From Promethearchaeota archaeon (GTDB taxonomy: Archaea; Asgardarchaeota; Lokiarchaeia; Sigynarchaeales; SOKP01): DNA of 12,523 nucleotides. Shown here one piece after another: positions 1 through 6,810 of the stretch (the stretch's first letter is position 1; each line of letters begins with the position of its first letter). The stretch spans positions 1 to 12,523 of the forward strand of contig SDNV01000086.1 of assembly GCA_004524515.1 (NCBI GenBank), written 5' to 3'. The position numbers and the translations under genes are program-made. A model generated the notes under the pieces. That model was given only the letters and a program-made list of their open reading frames with translations, made no database searches and was not told the DNA's origin.

Positions 1-2
1 AA

Positions 3-356
3 AATCTTGGTTATTTATATAATGAAAAAGGTTTATACAATGAAGCAATAAAAAGCTTAGTAAAAGCTTTGAAAATTGACCCAAACTTATCAATCGCATG
101 GACAGAACTGAGTTATTCTTACCTAGAAATAGACGATTTTGATAAAACGATAAAAGCATGTAAAAATGCTTTAGAAATTAATCCTAAAGATGAAGTGGCA
201 TGGACAAATTTAGGTTCTGCTTATTATAATAAAAATAAATACGATAAAGCAATTAAAGCATTGAAAAAAGCTCTGGAAATTATTCCTGATTTAGATTTTG
301 CTCAAAAAGTATTAAAATTAGCCGAAAATTCAAAAAAAAAAAATATGCAATCTTAG
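3..356 (+). CDS. TPR-repeat protein, 3' end only (cut by window start)
   Basis: The reading frame is open from the left edge, so this is the C-terminal 117 residues of a longer protein; the TTG at 69 is an internal codon, not a start. Three tetratricopeptide repeats can be read in order, roughly residues 1-29, 30-63 and 64-97, each with the usual pattern (N/W-x2-L-G-x2-Y near the start, A-x3-Y/F-x2-A-I in the middle, AL-x-I-x-P at the end). A short charged tail follows (ENSKKKNMQS). TPRs form an alpha-solenoid that binds other proteins; nothing here shows the partner or an enzymatic domain. It ends with TAG, 86 bases before the JAMM gene on the same strand, which has its own helical-repeat domain. 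TPR identity is secure; the specific role is unknown. Confidence 0.85.
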   Translation, partial: NLGYLYNEKGLYNEAIKSLVKALKIDPNLSIAWTELSYSYLEIDDFDKTIKACKNALEINPKDEVAWTNLGSAYYNKNKYDKAIKALKKALEIIPDLDFAQKVLKLAENSKKKNMQS

Positions 357-442
357 ATCTAAGAACATTTATTTAAGAATTCTATTATATAATTCTAAAT
401 AATACTGAATTTTCAAATAAAAAATAATATTCTATTTTTAGA

Positions 443-1993
443 ATGTCCAAAGAATCTAAAAATCACAATTTTGATGAGATTTCAGAAGATTCCAATCAAA
501 CATCTAAGGAAAAAAAATTGCATTCCGAAAGAGAAAGTATACAAGAAAAAATAGGGAAACCAGTAATTTTAAAAGCTGAAGCCTATAAAACAATAATATT
601 ATATTCAAGTCGATATGCTAATGATATGATCCCTCCTAAAGATTGGAAAGAGATTTATGGAATTTTAATAGGATATTCTGATGATGATTTCGTATATATA
701 GAAAAAGCGGAAGCTTTAACTTATGGTCATTCGACAGATGTTCAATTAGATGAAAAGCATTATGGATTTATTGAGGAAATTCAAGAAAAATTAGAACAGG
801 ATGAAAAAACAAAAAAATATTATATGATTGGTTGGTTTCATTCTCATCCTGGCTTGGGTCTTTTCTTTTCTTATATTGATCTCATTAATCAATTAGGATT
901 TCAAGCTAGAAATGATGATTTTTGTGGATTAGTATTTGACCATACTCTTTTAGGAAAAAAAAAGAAAGAAGAAATTGAGGGTACTGAACATACAATAACT
1001 AAATATGATACTGGATTTGAAATCTATAGGATAAGCGATATCACTTTGGATATAAATAGTTCCAGATTTGATTCTAATTATCATAAAGTAGATTATATAG
1101 TAGAGGGATTAAATAAGTTTTTTTTTGCGAATGTTTTATCAGAACTTTCAGCATTAGTATCTGCTGGGAAACCTTTGCAGTCTGCATATGGAGAGAAAAA
1201 ATCCAAACATCCTTCTAAAAAAAAAGCGATAAAGAAAGAAAATTTAGTGGAGATACCTATTTCGGATGATATTGAGTTCAATGTAGATGATTTTTTTTAT
1301 GGTACTGTAAATAAAAAAGAAATTAAACGAATTAAGCATAGAGAAGCAGCCGAACGATTTATATATGAGGGAAACCAAGCATTTCAACAAAGGAATGCTT
1401 TTATTGGTGTGGAAAAATATCAGCAAGCAATAAAAACTTATAAGGACCTTAAGGATTATGATCGAGTTTTTGAATTATTAAGAAATTTATCAGAACACTG
1501 CATCGACTCTAATCATGATGTTTTGGCTAAAAAATATTCTGAGGAATTATATAGCTTATCAAAGAAATATAATAATTTATTTTACAGAGCCGAGGCAAAT
1601 TATTTACTCGGGAATTTAATGTTGAATGAATCAGAAATAAATGATTTGGAACCTGCATTAAAAATAATTCAAGATGGATCCATTGATTATGAAAAAGCAG
1701 GAGATTTTGCAGGAGCAGGAAGATGTTATGAAAAAATAGGTGTAATTTATCAAATACGTTTAAATACACCATATAATGCTTGTCTTTTTTATGAAGAAGC
1801 TATAAGAAATTATAATATTGCCTTATTTAAAGGCCATCCTCTACGTTCTTCCCTTTGGAGTAAATCTGAAAATCTCACTAAAAAGATCTTGGAATTAAAG
1901 GATCTAATTTATGAATTAATCCCTAAAATTGTGGATCCCGAAGAGAGAAAAAAAATTGAAGAAGATCTCAATTCTATTCAACTAAATTTTTAA
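443..1993 (+). CDS. Rpn11-like JAMM/MPN+ metalloprotease fused to a C-terminal TPR-like helical domain
   Basis: Predicted Zn2+-dependent isopeptidase of the JAMM (MPN+) family, which removes ubiquitin-like modifiers. All JAMM ligands are visible: Glu70 in KEIYGILIGY, then His133 and His135 in GWFHSHPGLG, Ser143 and Asp146, giving HxH-x7-S-x2-D. The context (GWFHSHPGLGLFFSYIDLINQ) is closer to eukaryotic Rpn11/CSN5 (GWYHSHPGFGCWLSGVDxxTQ) than to short bacterial JAMM proteins. Residues 1-38 are a charged, probably disordered leader; MPN spans about 39-235; a Lys-rich linker follows (about 250-265); residues 300-515 are amphipathic helices of TPR/SNAP type (AAERFIYEGNQAF, AGRCYEKIGVIYQ, NACLFYEEAIRNY). 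At 516 aa it is much longer than a lone MPN domain (about 150-300 aa). The ATG at 443 has no Shine-Dalgarno, and an A/T-rich TATA-like stretch lies about 25 bases upstream, so the mRNA may be leaderless. Substrate is inferred, as no ubiquitin gene is in view. Confidence 0.85.
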   Translation: MSKESKNHNFDEISEDSNQTSKEKKLHSERESIQEKIGKPVILKAEAYKTIILYSSRYANDMIPPKDWKEIYGILIGYSDDDFVYIEKAEALTYGHSTDVQLDEKHYGFIEEIQEKLEQDEKTKKYYMIGWFHSHPGLGLFFSYIDLINQLGFQARNDDFCGLVFDHTLLGKKKKEEIEGTEHTITKYDTGFEIYRISDITLDINSSRFDSNYHKVDYIVEGLNKFFFANVLSELSALVSAGKPLQSAYGEKKSKHPSKKKAIKKENLVEIPISDDIEFNVDDFFYGTVNKKEIKRIKHREAAERFIYEGNQAFQQRNAFIGVEKYQQAIKTYKDLKDYDRVFELLRNLSEHCIDSNHDVLAKKYSEELYSLSKKYNNLFYRAEANYLLGNLMLNESEINDLEPALKIIQDGSIDYEKAGDFAGAGRCYEKIGVIYQIRLNTPYNACLFYEEAIRNYNIALFKGHPLRSSLWSKSENLTKKILELKDLIYELIPKIVDPEERKKIEEDLNSIQLNF

Positions 1994-2016
1994 TTAAGAA
2001 AAACATTTCTTAATTA
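1991..2016 (+). terminator. Perfect hairpin overlapping the JAMM gene stop codon
   Basis: An 11-bp perfect stem (arms 1991-2001 and 2006-2016, loop AACA) begins on the TAA stop codon of the JAMM gene and is followed by a T-rich stretch (ATTTTTAT). Position and T-run suit a 3'-end or termination signal. The stem is nearly all A-T, so it is weak; archaeal termination relies mainly on T-runs and the hairpin may instead protect the mRNA end. Confidence 0.45.
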
Positions 2017-2099
2017 TTTTTATCATAAGATTCTTAAAACACAAAAATTAAATTTTAAGATAAATTATTTTACATACTCTTTTTGGTGAATGTTATCTT

Positions 2100-2837
2100 A
2101 TGCCTCGAAGGAAACAAAAAGTAAAATATTCTCGTAAACTTGCTTGCCAACATCTTAATCCTAAAGGAGATATTTCGAATAGCCTACAACCACTATGCTA
2201 TTGCCCTGAGAGAGATTTGATTTTAGGAACAAGAGCCTATGTTTGCCAAGTATGTTATCTATACAATCCCCGATCTAATGTTTCAATATCAGAGATTTAT
2301 GCTGAAAGTAAAAAAACCGCAGAAAAACAAATAAAGGAAAAAAAATTAGCACTGGAAAATATTGAAATTGAAGATATAGAGATTGAAGAAGATGTTGATT
2401 TATCGATTGATGAGTTTGAAGAGGAGGAAGAAATTCAAACTAAATATGAAAAAAGAAAGGCGGGCAAGGGAGATCTGGAAGAAGGAGAAGAAGAATTCGC
2501 AGAAGTCGAATGTCCTTTCTGTGGAGAATTATTTGATGATCTAGCTTCACATATTAGAGATTGTGAATTTGCTCCTGATGATGTTGATATAGAAGATTAT
2601 TTGCCATCTAGACCTAAAAAGTCTAGAAGAAAAAAGAAAAAAACTGAGAAAAAAGGGACCGCAGAAAAACCTGAAAAAGAGGAGGAAAAAGGACAAAAGG
2701 ATAAAAAAGAATGTCCATATTGTGGCAAGAATTTTGTTAGACTGGGTCGACATTTAAAAGCGTGTCCGAAAAGACCTGATGATGCCGATGAAGAAAAAGA
2801 GGCTAAATTTCTGGATGGAGAAATTGATTCAATTTAA
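2100..2837 (+). CDS. Zinc-finger protein with two C-terminal C2HC fingers and an acidic centre
   Basis: A 245-aa protein with no recognised enzymatic domain. Three potential zinc sites can be seen. At the N-terminus, Cys16-x-His18, Cys33-x-Cys35 and Cys49-x2-Cys52 could form one or two sites. Then come two closely similar C2HC fingers, CPFC-x9-H-x3-C (Cys138, Cys141, His151, Cys155) and CPYC-x9-H-x3-C (Cys205, Cys208, His218, Cys222). Between them are a very acidic stretch (about 86-135) and a Lys/Glu-rich stretch (about 171-204), both probably disordered. C-x2-C...H-x3-C resembles the ubiquitin-binding UBZ4/Rad18 finger, but UBZ4 has 11 residues between Cys2 and His, not 9, so that reading is only a hint. 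Nucleic-acid binding is equally possible. It lies 106 bases after the JAMM gene. A GGTGA Shine-Dalgarno sits 10 bases before the ATG. Confidence 0.75.
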   Translation: MPRRKQKVKYSRKLACQHLNPKGDISNSLQPLCYCPERDLILGTRAYVCQVCYLYNPRSNVSISEIYAESKKTAEKQIKEKKLALENIEIEDIEIEEDVDLSIDEFEEEEEIQTKYEKRKAGKGDLEEGEEEFAEVECPFCGELFDDLASHIRDCEFAPDDVDIEDYLPSRPKKSRRKKKKTEKKGTAEKPEKEEEKGQKDKKECPYCGKNFVRLGRHLKACPKRPDDADEEKEAKFLDGEIDSI

Positions 2838-2840
2838 AGA

Positions 2841-2850
2841 TTATATATTA
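2841..2850 (+). promoter_or_regulatory. TATA-box-like element before the radical SAM gene
   Basis: TTATATATTA is centred about 23 bases before the ATG at 2868, and no Shine-Dalgarno lies between. This is the spacing expected for an archaeal TATA box driving a leaderless transcript. The surroundings are AT-rich, so chance is a real alternative. Confidence 0.4.
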
Positions 2851-2867
2851 ATTTATAGAAATTATCA

Positions 2868-3785
2868 ATGCAAGACAAAATTTATTATTGCGAGCCTGTT
2901 TTTAGACCACCAAGTGAAGCTTATTCACTTTTAATTCAATTAACTGAAGGCTGTACATACAGATGTGATTTTTGTATGTCTAATCTTCGAAAACATTTTA
3001 TTGTAAGAGAAATTGAGGAAGTTAAAAAAGATTTAGATACTGCGAAAAAGCTTTATGGCAACCAGGTAAAAAAAATTTTCTTTTTAGATGGTAATGCCAT
3101 GGTTACCCCTGCAGAGAAACTAATAGAAGTTACGAAATATGCATTTCAGCTATTTTCGAATTTAGAGAGATGTAGTGTATATGCTCATGCAAAAGATGTT
3201 TTAAAAAAAACGGATAAGCAATTAAAAGAATTATCAGACGCCGGTCTCAAATTAGCATATGTCGGATTTGAATCGGGATCAGATGAATTACTTAAAAAGG
3301 TAAATAAAAACGCTACAAAATTAGACTATATAGAAGCTTCTAAAAAATTAATGAAAGCGAATATCGGTTTATCAGCCACCTTGATCAACGGTCTGGGGGG
3401 TGCAGATAATCCAGATGTCTCTGAAATGCACGCAGTTGAATCTGCAGACTTGGTTAATAAAATTTGTCCCGATGATGACAGAGAATGGTATATCGCTTTT
3501 CTTACTTTAATGATTCCTCAAGGTACAGCCATTTATGAACAAAAAGCAAAAGGAATCTTTAAAGAGATGGATCAGTTTGATATTTTAAAGGAGTTAAAGA
3601 TATTTGTCCAAAATATTGAATTCCATAACCATGATGCAAAGTGTATTTTTCGATCAAATCATGCCTCAAATTATTTACCTATCAAGGGAATTTTAGACCG
3701 AGATAAAAACAAGATTATATCAACAATCAATTATGGATTAAGTCATACGGAAGTTTTAAGACCTGAATTTTATCGAGGGTTATAA
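2868..3785 (+). CDS. Radical SAM protein of unknown substrate
   Basis: The [4Fe-4S]-binding radical SAM motif is clear: Cys29-x3-Cys33-x2-Cys36 in TEGCTYRCDFCMSN, where the cluster reductively cleaves S-adenosylmethionine to a 5'-deoxyadenosyl radical. Other core features are FFLDGNAMV near residues 66-74 (strand after the cluster loop) and LAYVGFESGSDELLKKVNK near 130-150, the usual fourth-strand Gly/Glu segment. The leader VFRPPSEAYSLLIQLTEGC matches a widespread group of anaerobe radical SAM proteins that begin with F/YRPPSEA before the cluster motif. At 305 aa it is a single catalytic barrel with no cobalamin or SPASM extension that I can see. The gene begins 30 bases after the zinc-finger gene, with a TATA-like element in that gap. 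The Fe-S flavoprotein follows 72 bases later. Family is secure; the reaction is unknown. Confidence 0.85.
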   Translation: MQDKIYYCEPVFRPPSEAYSLLIQLTEGCTYRCDFCMSNLRKHFIVREIEEVKKDLDTAKKLYGNQVKKIFFLDGNAMVTPAEKLIEVTKYAFQLFSNLERCSVYAHAKDVLKKTDKQLKELSDAGLKLAYVGFESGSDELLKKVNKNATKLDYIEASKKLMKANIGLSATLINGLGGADNPDVSEMHAVESADLVNKICPDDDREWYIAFLTLMIPQGTAIYEQKAKGIFKEMDQFDILKELKIFVQNIEFHNHDAKCIFRSNHASNYLPIKGILDRDKNKIISTINYGLSHTEVLRPEFYRGL

Positions 3786-3826
3786 TAAAAGGATATTTTA
3801 AATTATTTTTGATTAAATCTTGCTAA

Positions 3827-3838
3827 ATTTTTATAAAT
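3827..3838 (+). promoter_or_regulatory. TATA-box-like element before the flavoprotein gene
   Basis: ATTTTTATAAAT lies about 25 bases before the ATG at 3858, which has no Shine-Dalgarno. This suggests separate, leaderless transcription of the flavoprotein gene. AT-richness limits certainty. Confidence 0.4.
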
Positions 3839-3857
3839 TCCAATATTAATATTTTTC

Positions 3858-4487
3858 ATGAACTCTAAAATAAGTTTAATTGTTGGCTCACCTAGAAAAA
3901 ATAGAAGTTGCAATTTCTTAATTGAAAAAGCTATCGAAGGCATTAATTCTGTGAGTAATGATTTTGAGATTAACAAAATTCAAATTGCTGATTATAAAAT
4001 AACTCCATGTAATGGTTGCGATCAATGTTTAAGACCTCCTAATGATTGTCCATTAGCAGAGAACGATGATACAAAAAAAATAGAAGATCTAATTTTAGGT
4101 TCTTCAGCTTTAATCGTCGCTGCTCCAAACTACTTCGGATCTGTTAGTTCTCAAATTAAAGTTCTAATTGATCGTTCAAGACCATGGAAGATGAAAAATT
4201 ATCTTCTTAAAGATGTGATATTTGCCCCAATGGGCGCTACAGGACTCCGTAATGGAGGGGAAGGTGTAATATCTGATCTAATCAATTTTGCTCTTATACA
4301 AGGAATGATTGTTGTAGGAAATACCGAAGGAAGTCCCGTTCTCGAAGGAAATATTCCAATTACAAGTCTTCAAAAATTTGGATTAAAGGAATTTGTTGGA
4401 AAAGGAGAACAAGATGATTTAGGAGGAAAAATTGCGTCCGATTTAGGAAAACGAGTTGCAGAACTAGTTTTAAAACTAAAAAAATAA
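3858..4487 (+). CDS. Isf-type iron-sulfur flavoprotein / NADPH-dependent FMN reductase family
   Basis: A flavodoxin-fold protein of the NADPH-dependent FMN reductase family. The FMN phosphate loop is GSPRKNRSCNF (residues 10-20), following a hydrophobic first strand (ISLIVGS). A compact cysteine motif, Cys51-x2-Cys54-x2-Cys57-x6-Cys64 (CNGCDQCLRPPNDC), fits the CX2CX2CX4-7C [4Fe-4S] motif of archaeal iron-sulfur flavoprotein (Isf). APNYFGSVSSQIKVLIDRS (about 89-107) is the conserved segment contacting the flavin ring and dimer interface. At 209 aa the length is normal. Members transfer electrons in the cytoplasm of anaerobes and often act in O2/peroxide detoxification or quinone/metal reduction. 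It lies 72 bases after the radical SAM gene, which it might serve as an electron donor; that link is only inferred from proximity. Confidence 0.85.
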   Translation: MNSKISLIVGSPRKNRSCNFLIEKAIEGINSVSNDFEINKIQIADYKITPCNGCDQCLRPPNDCPLAENDDTKKIEDLILGSSALIVAAPNYFGSVSSQIKVLIDRSRPWKMKNYLLKDVIFAPMGATGLRNGGEGVISDLINFALIQGMIVVGNTEGSPVLEGNIPITSLQKFGLKEFVGKGEQDDLGGKIASDLGKRVAELVLKLKK

Positions 4488-4504
4488 AAATTAAAAATAA
4501 AAGA

Positions 4505-4523
4505 TTTTTTGAATAAATTTTTT
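4505..4523 (+). terminator. T-run terminator region between convergent genes
   Basis: Two T6 runs (4505-4510 and 4518-4523) lie 18-36 bases after the flavoprotein stop codon, in the 71-base gap before the convergent membrane cassette. Oligo-T runs are the main archaeal termination signal. No strong stem is visible. Confidence 0.4.
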
Positions 4524-4558
4524 CAATTTATTTTATTCTACTTTAACTAAATATTTGT

Positions 4559-4879
4559 TTACTCATCATTATCAAAGAATTCAATACTACTTTTTTTTCC
4601 TTCAGTATCTCTATCTGAGTCTTCTTTTGTATAGACAGTAATATATTTTTCACCGGGCCATTTAAGATTTATAATTATCCCTGATACAACTAATATAACA
4701 AATATAGCTATATATATCGCTAAACTGTTTGTGGGAAAGTACTTTAAAAGAAAACCTACCCAAGATACCATCCATGCTCCTATAGGGGTAACATACGGTT
4801 GCATAGTCTTTAATATTAGAGTCATAATGTCTGCAATTATTTGTAAAAACTCAAACCTCTGATATTCCTGAAACCACAT
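4559..4879 (-). CDS. Small membrane protein, third gene of a minus-strand membrane cassette
   Basis: I do not recognise this 106-aa protein. It has one clear transmembrane helix (SLAIYIAIFVILVVSGIII, about 52-70). A second, less certain hydrophobic segment spans about 32-47 (PIGAWMVSWVGFLLKYF). A short hydrophilic, acidic C-terminal tail (about 80-106) is probably cytoplasmic, because the first positive residues after the helix (NLKWPGEKY) favour the inside. The start is decided by a GGTGAT Shine-Dalgarno six bases before the ATG. It begins 18 bases after the stop of the four-helix membrane gene and is surely co-transcribed with it. A role as a small subunit of a membrane complex is possible but not shown. 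Confidence 0.7.
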   Translation of the reverse strand: MWFQEYQRFEFLQIIADIMTLILKTMQPYVTPIGAWMVSWVGFLLKYFPTNSLAIYIAIFVILVVSGIIINLKWPGEKYITVYTKEDSDRDTEGKKSSIEFFDNDE

Positions 4880-4897
4880 TTAACTATCACCTTGTAT

Positions 4898-5416
4898 TTA
4901 TTTTTTCCCTCTTTCATGTTTAATTCTATTTCTATTGACAACAAAATCAATTAAATCATAACTTTTTAAAATCACCGTAAGGAAATATATCCCCATATAT
5001 AGTAGTATCATTTGTTGAAGATTTACGGTTATAATTCCTAAATCCACTAATTTGAATTCTATTTCAAGGGCTCCCGAAAATTTATAACTCCATAAATATA
5101 GACAATTTAAAATGATTTGTATTAAAGCGAAAACTCCACGTCTTATAGATTGGGGAGGGGATGAATATGCAAAAAATGCAGTCCCTGAAATAATTAATCC
5201 AAATGCCCAGACGTAGAATATAATACGATTAACTTGCTCCTTATAAGCTGTAAGCTCCACTCCTTCCACATTAATTGTTTTTATCCAACTAAAAGTCCAA
5301 AAGGGAATTAAAACTGTTGATGTAAAATATATTGCTGCTATTAAAGTTCCTCTCAGCATATTTTTTATCCTTGCATTCTCTAGAGTTTTTGATACCTTAT
5401 CTTTATATATACTCAT
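4898..5416 (-). CDS. Four-helix integral membrane protein of unknown function
   Basis: A 172-aa protein with four hydrophobic segments: about 22-46 (LRGTLIAAIYFTSTVLIPFW), 64-85 (IIFYVWAFGLIISGTAFFAY), 93-113 (GVFALIQIILNCLYLWSY) and 133-151 (LQQMILLYMGIYFLTVIL). The N-terminal 20 residues and the C-terminal tail (NRNRIKHERGKK) are basic, which places both ends in the cytoplasm by the positive-inside rule. No family motif is recognised. Its ATG lies one base after the TAA of the upstream gene, and its Shine-Dalgarno (GGTGA) sits inside that gene's last codons, so translation of the two is probably coupled. The conserved-looking tight arrangement suggests a three-subunit membrane assembly. Confidence 0.75.
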   Translation of the reverse strand: MSIYKDKVSKTLENARIKNMLRGTLIAAIYFTSTVLIPFWTFSWIKTINVEGVELTAYKEQVNRIIFYVWAFGLIISGTAFFAYSSPPQSIRRGVFALIQIILNCLYLWSYKFSGALEIEFKLVDLGIITVNLQQMILLYMGIYFLTVILKSYDLIDFVVNRNRIKHERGKK

Positions 5417-5417
5417 A

Positions 5418-5996
5418 TTAACCTGTCACCTTCTCCTCAAATCCACCTATTTCAAAATCTTCTATTTCTGCTTTAAAGGAAATTAATCCAGAAGTATATT
5501 TTGCGCTAATGATTAATTCGTCTGCTTCAAAGTCAAAAATTGGATCTCTGAATGGATCCGCGTTAAGTGCTATTTCAGTAAAATTTACCGATTCTAAGTC
5601 ATCTGCTTCGATATTAATTTTAAATGTCTTTTTCTCCCCCGCAGGAGTGGTTCTAAATGATTTTTCTCCCTCATAAAGTCTGACTGTAGTTGTGTCATTA
5701 ACTCCAAGCACAGTTTTATTTACATAGTCATATTTTATATCTAATTTCAATTCAATTTCAAGATCTTCTAAATCAAAATACCCAAGATTATTAATTGTAA
5801 ATTCGATATCAATTTCAAATGTATTTAAATCAACGAACGGATTGCCCTCATAATCGACGTCCACGTCAATGTTATCCTCATTGGTTAATATCATTGCTGC
5901 AGAATATCCTCCTAAAAAGGATACTAATGACATAGAGGAAGCTAATACAAATAAAAAAATTCTGATGACTAATCTAAAGATTCTTTCTGGTCTCAT
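5418..5996 (-). CDS. Membrane-anchored extracellular beta-rich protein, first gene of the membrane cassette
   Basis: A 192-aa protein with one N-terminal hydrophobic segment (about 8-37, LVIRIFLFVLASSMSLVSFLGG) after a basic start (MRPERIFR). It looks like an uncleaved signal anchor with the rest of the protein outside. The exterior part is acidic (about 38-60) and then strand-rich with alternating polar and hydrophobic residues (TFEIDIEFTINNLGYFDLED, ELIISAKYTSGLISFKAEI), suggesting one beta-sandwich. INNLGYFDLEDLEIELKL recalls LEA14/WHy-like domains, but I would not assign that family without a profile search. The gene opens the cassette; its stop is one base from the next start. Function is unknown. 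Confidence 0.7.
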   Translation of the reverse strand: MRPERIFRLVIRIFLFVLASSMSLVSFLGGYSAAMILTNEDNIDVDVDYEGNPFVDLNTFEIDIEFTINNLGYFDLEDLEIELKLDIKYDYVNKTVLGVNDTTTVRLYEGEKSFRTTPAGEKKTFKINIEADDLESVNFTEIALNADPFRDPIFDFEADELIISAKYTSGLISFKAEIEDFEIGGFEEKVTG

Positions 5997-6212
5997 AAAT
6001 TTTCTTCAATATCCTTTGTTTTTTTCAAATTTTTTAGATAAATATGATTAATTAAAATTATAACCATTAATCTATTAAAATTTATATTTTTCTTAGTGGT
6101 GGCTGAATTACATCTTTATTTTATTTCATAAAATTATTTAATATTGTTTTAAAACAGAATCTCTTCTAAATAAGAAAAAAGGGAAAAATAAGAAAAAAAT
6201 AGTATTTTTATT
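5997..6212. other. Non-coding AT-rich spacer (promoter side of the membrane cassette, 3' side of the selenoprotein cluster)
   Basis: No convincing gene on either strand. Both flanking transcripts run on the minus strand: the left part must hold the promoter of the membrane cassette (TATA-like ATATAAATTT around 6079-6090 when read on the minus strand), and the right part holds the T-rich 3' end of the HesB-like cluster. Confidence 0.5.
6174..6199 (-). terminator. Oligo-T terminator after the distal selenoprotein gene
   Basis: Read on the minus strand, this is a series of T-runs (T7, T5, T6) beginning about 14 bases after the end of the SECIS-like structure. It fits archaeal T-run termination that leaves the RNA element in the 3' UTR. 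No stem is needed or seen. Confidence 0.45.
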
Positions 6213-6287
6213 ACCCTCCAAACGGTTGCTACCGGAAATCGCTAATCTTCTAAGATTTATTAAGATTAGTTCATATTTTTCAAGAAT
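6213..6287 (-). ncRNA. Putative SECIS element A in the 3' UTR of the distal selenoprotein gene
   Basis: Read on the minus strand, it starts three bases after the TAA at 6291-6293. The core is AUGA (6274-6271) opposite CGAU (6241-6238), forming the four stacked non-Watson-Crick pairs U.U, G.A, A.G and A.C typical of eukaryotic SECIS kink-turns. Above it is a perfect 8-bp stem, CTAATCTT (6269-6262) with AAGATTAG (6249-6242), closed by a 12-nt A-rich loop, AATAAATCTTAG. A second hairpin, CGGT-AGCA-ACCG (6234-6223), follows. A lower helix may pair 6287-6278 with 6213-6222; it has one G.G mismatch and some G.U pairs. A matching element lies at 7289-7365, and the differences in the 8-bp stem are compensatory. 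It would recruit a SECIS-binding protein and selenocysteine-specific elongation factor to decode the UGA at 6528-6530. Confidence 0.8.
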
Positions 6288-6290
6288 TCA

Positions 6291-6650
6291 TTAATTTTCG
6301 ATTTGTAAAAATAAAGAGCCTCTATATTTACCGAAAAGTTTCCAAGTTCTCGCGTTTATTTTAATTGTTTTAGAGTTATTTCCTAATTCTATTTTTAAAT
6401 TTTTATCTATAAAAACTTCGACTTTAGAATTTCCAACTCCAATCTCCGTATATTTTTCAAAATATGGGTTATTAGTAATTTTGTGTTTTTGAATTATTTG
6501 AACCAGATCAGAACAATAAGTCCCAGATCATGATCGTGTAAAATATCTATATAATACAATGATTAAATCGTCGTCGTTTCCCTTATTTGAGTATTTTTCA
6601 GTTTTCTCTCGTATTAAATTAGAAGCACCTTCTGAAATTACTAAATTAAT
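6291..6650 (-). CDS. HesB/IscA-like selenoprotein, in-frame UGA at codon 41
   Basis: Read through one UGA (6530-6528), this frame gives 119 residues. The first part (INLVISEGASNLIRE) aligns without gaps with the start of the Cys paralogue at 6811-7155 (MHFILSDEASQHVLE). Around the UGA, LYRYFTRS-U-SGTYC lines up with IYQISKQA-C-AGSYL, so Sec41 replaces Cys36. The second part (SKVEVFIDKNLKIEL) matches the HesB strand KVFVDxxSL. Cys46, at Sec+5, could form a selenenylsulfide. The C-terminal CGC cysteines of true IscA/HesB scaffolds are absent, as expected for small HesB-related selenoproteins, whose function is unknown. No ATG, GTG or TTG occurs in frame before the UGA. I set the start at AUU 6650-6648, five bases after GGTGAT and aligned with the paralogue's GTG. 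A pseudogene is the alternative, but one UGA with intact flanks and a SECIS argues against it. Confidence 0.82.
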
Positions 6651-6655
6651 TCATT

Positions 6656-6661
6656 ATCACC
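6656..6661 (-). promoter_or_regulatory. Shine-Dalgarno GGTGAT that decides a non-canonical start
   Basis: GGTGAT is complementary to the 16S rRNA 3' end (AUCACC). It lies five bases before AUU (6650), the codon that homology marks as the first. The same GGTGAT stands six bases before the ATG of the gene at 4559-4879, so this spacing is used in the same region. Confidence 0.6.
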
Positions 6662-6810
6662 TTAGTTAGATTATGTAAATATTATAAATTGTTTTTTGAA
6701 TAAAAAATAAAAAAGATTACAAAAAGATTTAGTTTATATTTTAAAATTTATTGGATTTGATCATTTATATTTTATTTTAGTATTTATACTAGCCAAAAAT
6801 TTCTACAAAT

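Noticed and set aside
69..356. TTG at 69 as the start of a complete 95-aa TPR protein
   Set aside because: The frame is open to the left edge and another TPR repeat is readable upstream, so the gene is cut by the window.
1093..1772. Minus-strand open frames inside the JAMM gene
   Set aside because: They are low-complexity shadows rich in Phe/Leu/Ser from antisense of an A-rich gene, with no family resemblance.
5869..6051. 60-aa plus-strand frame overlapping the start of the membrane cassette
   Set aside because: Antisense to the signal-anchor region of a better-supported gene, with no start signal and no recognisable composition.
6291..6650. Pseudogene reading of the distal HesB-like gene
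   Set aside because: Only one stop interrupts the frame, no frameshift is needed, the UGA falls on the conserved Cys site, and a SECIS-like structure follows. The sister gene has the same arrangement.
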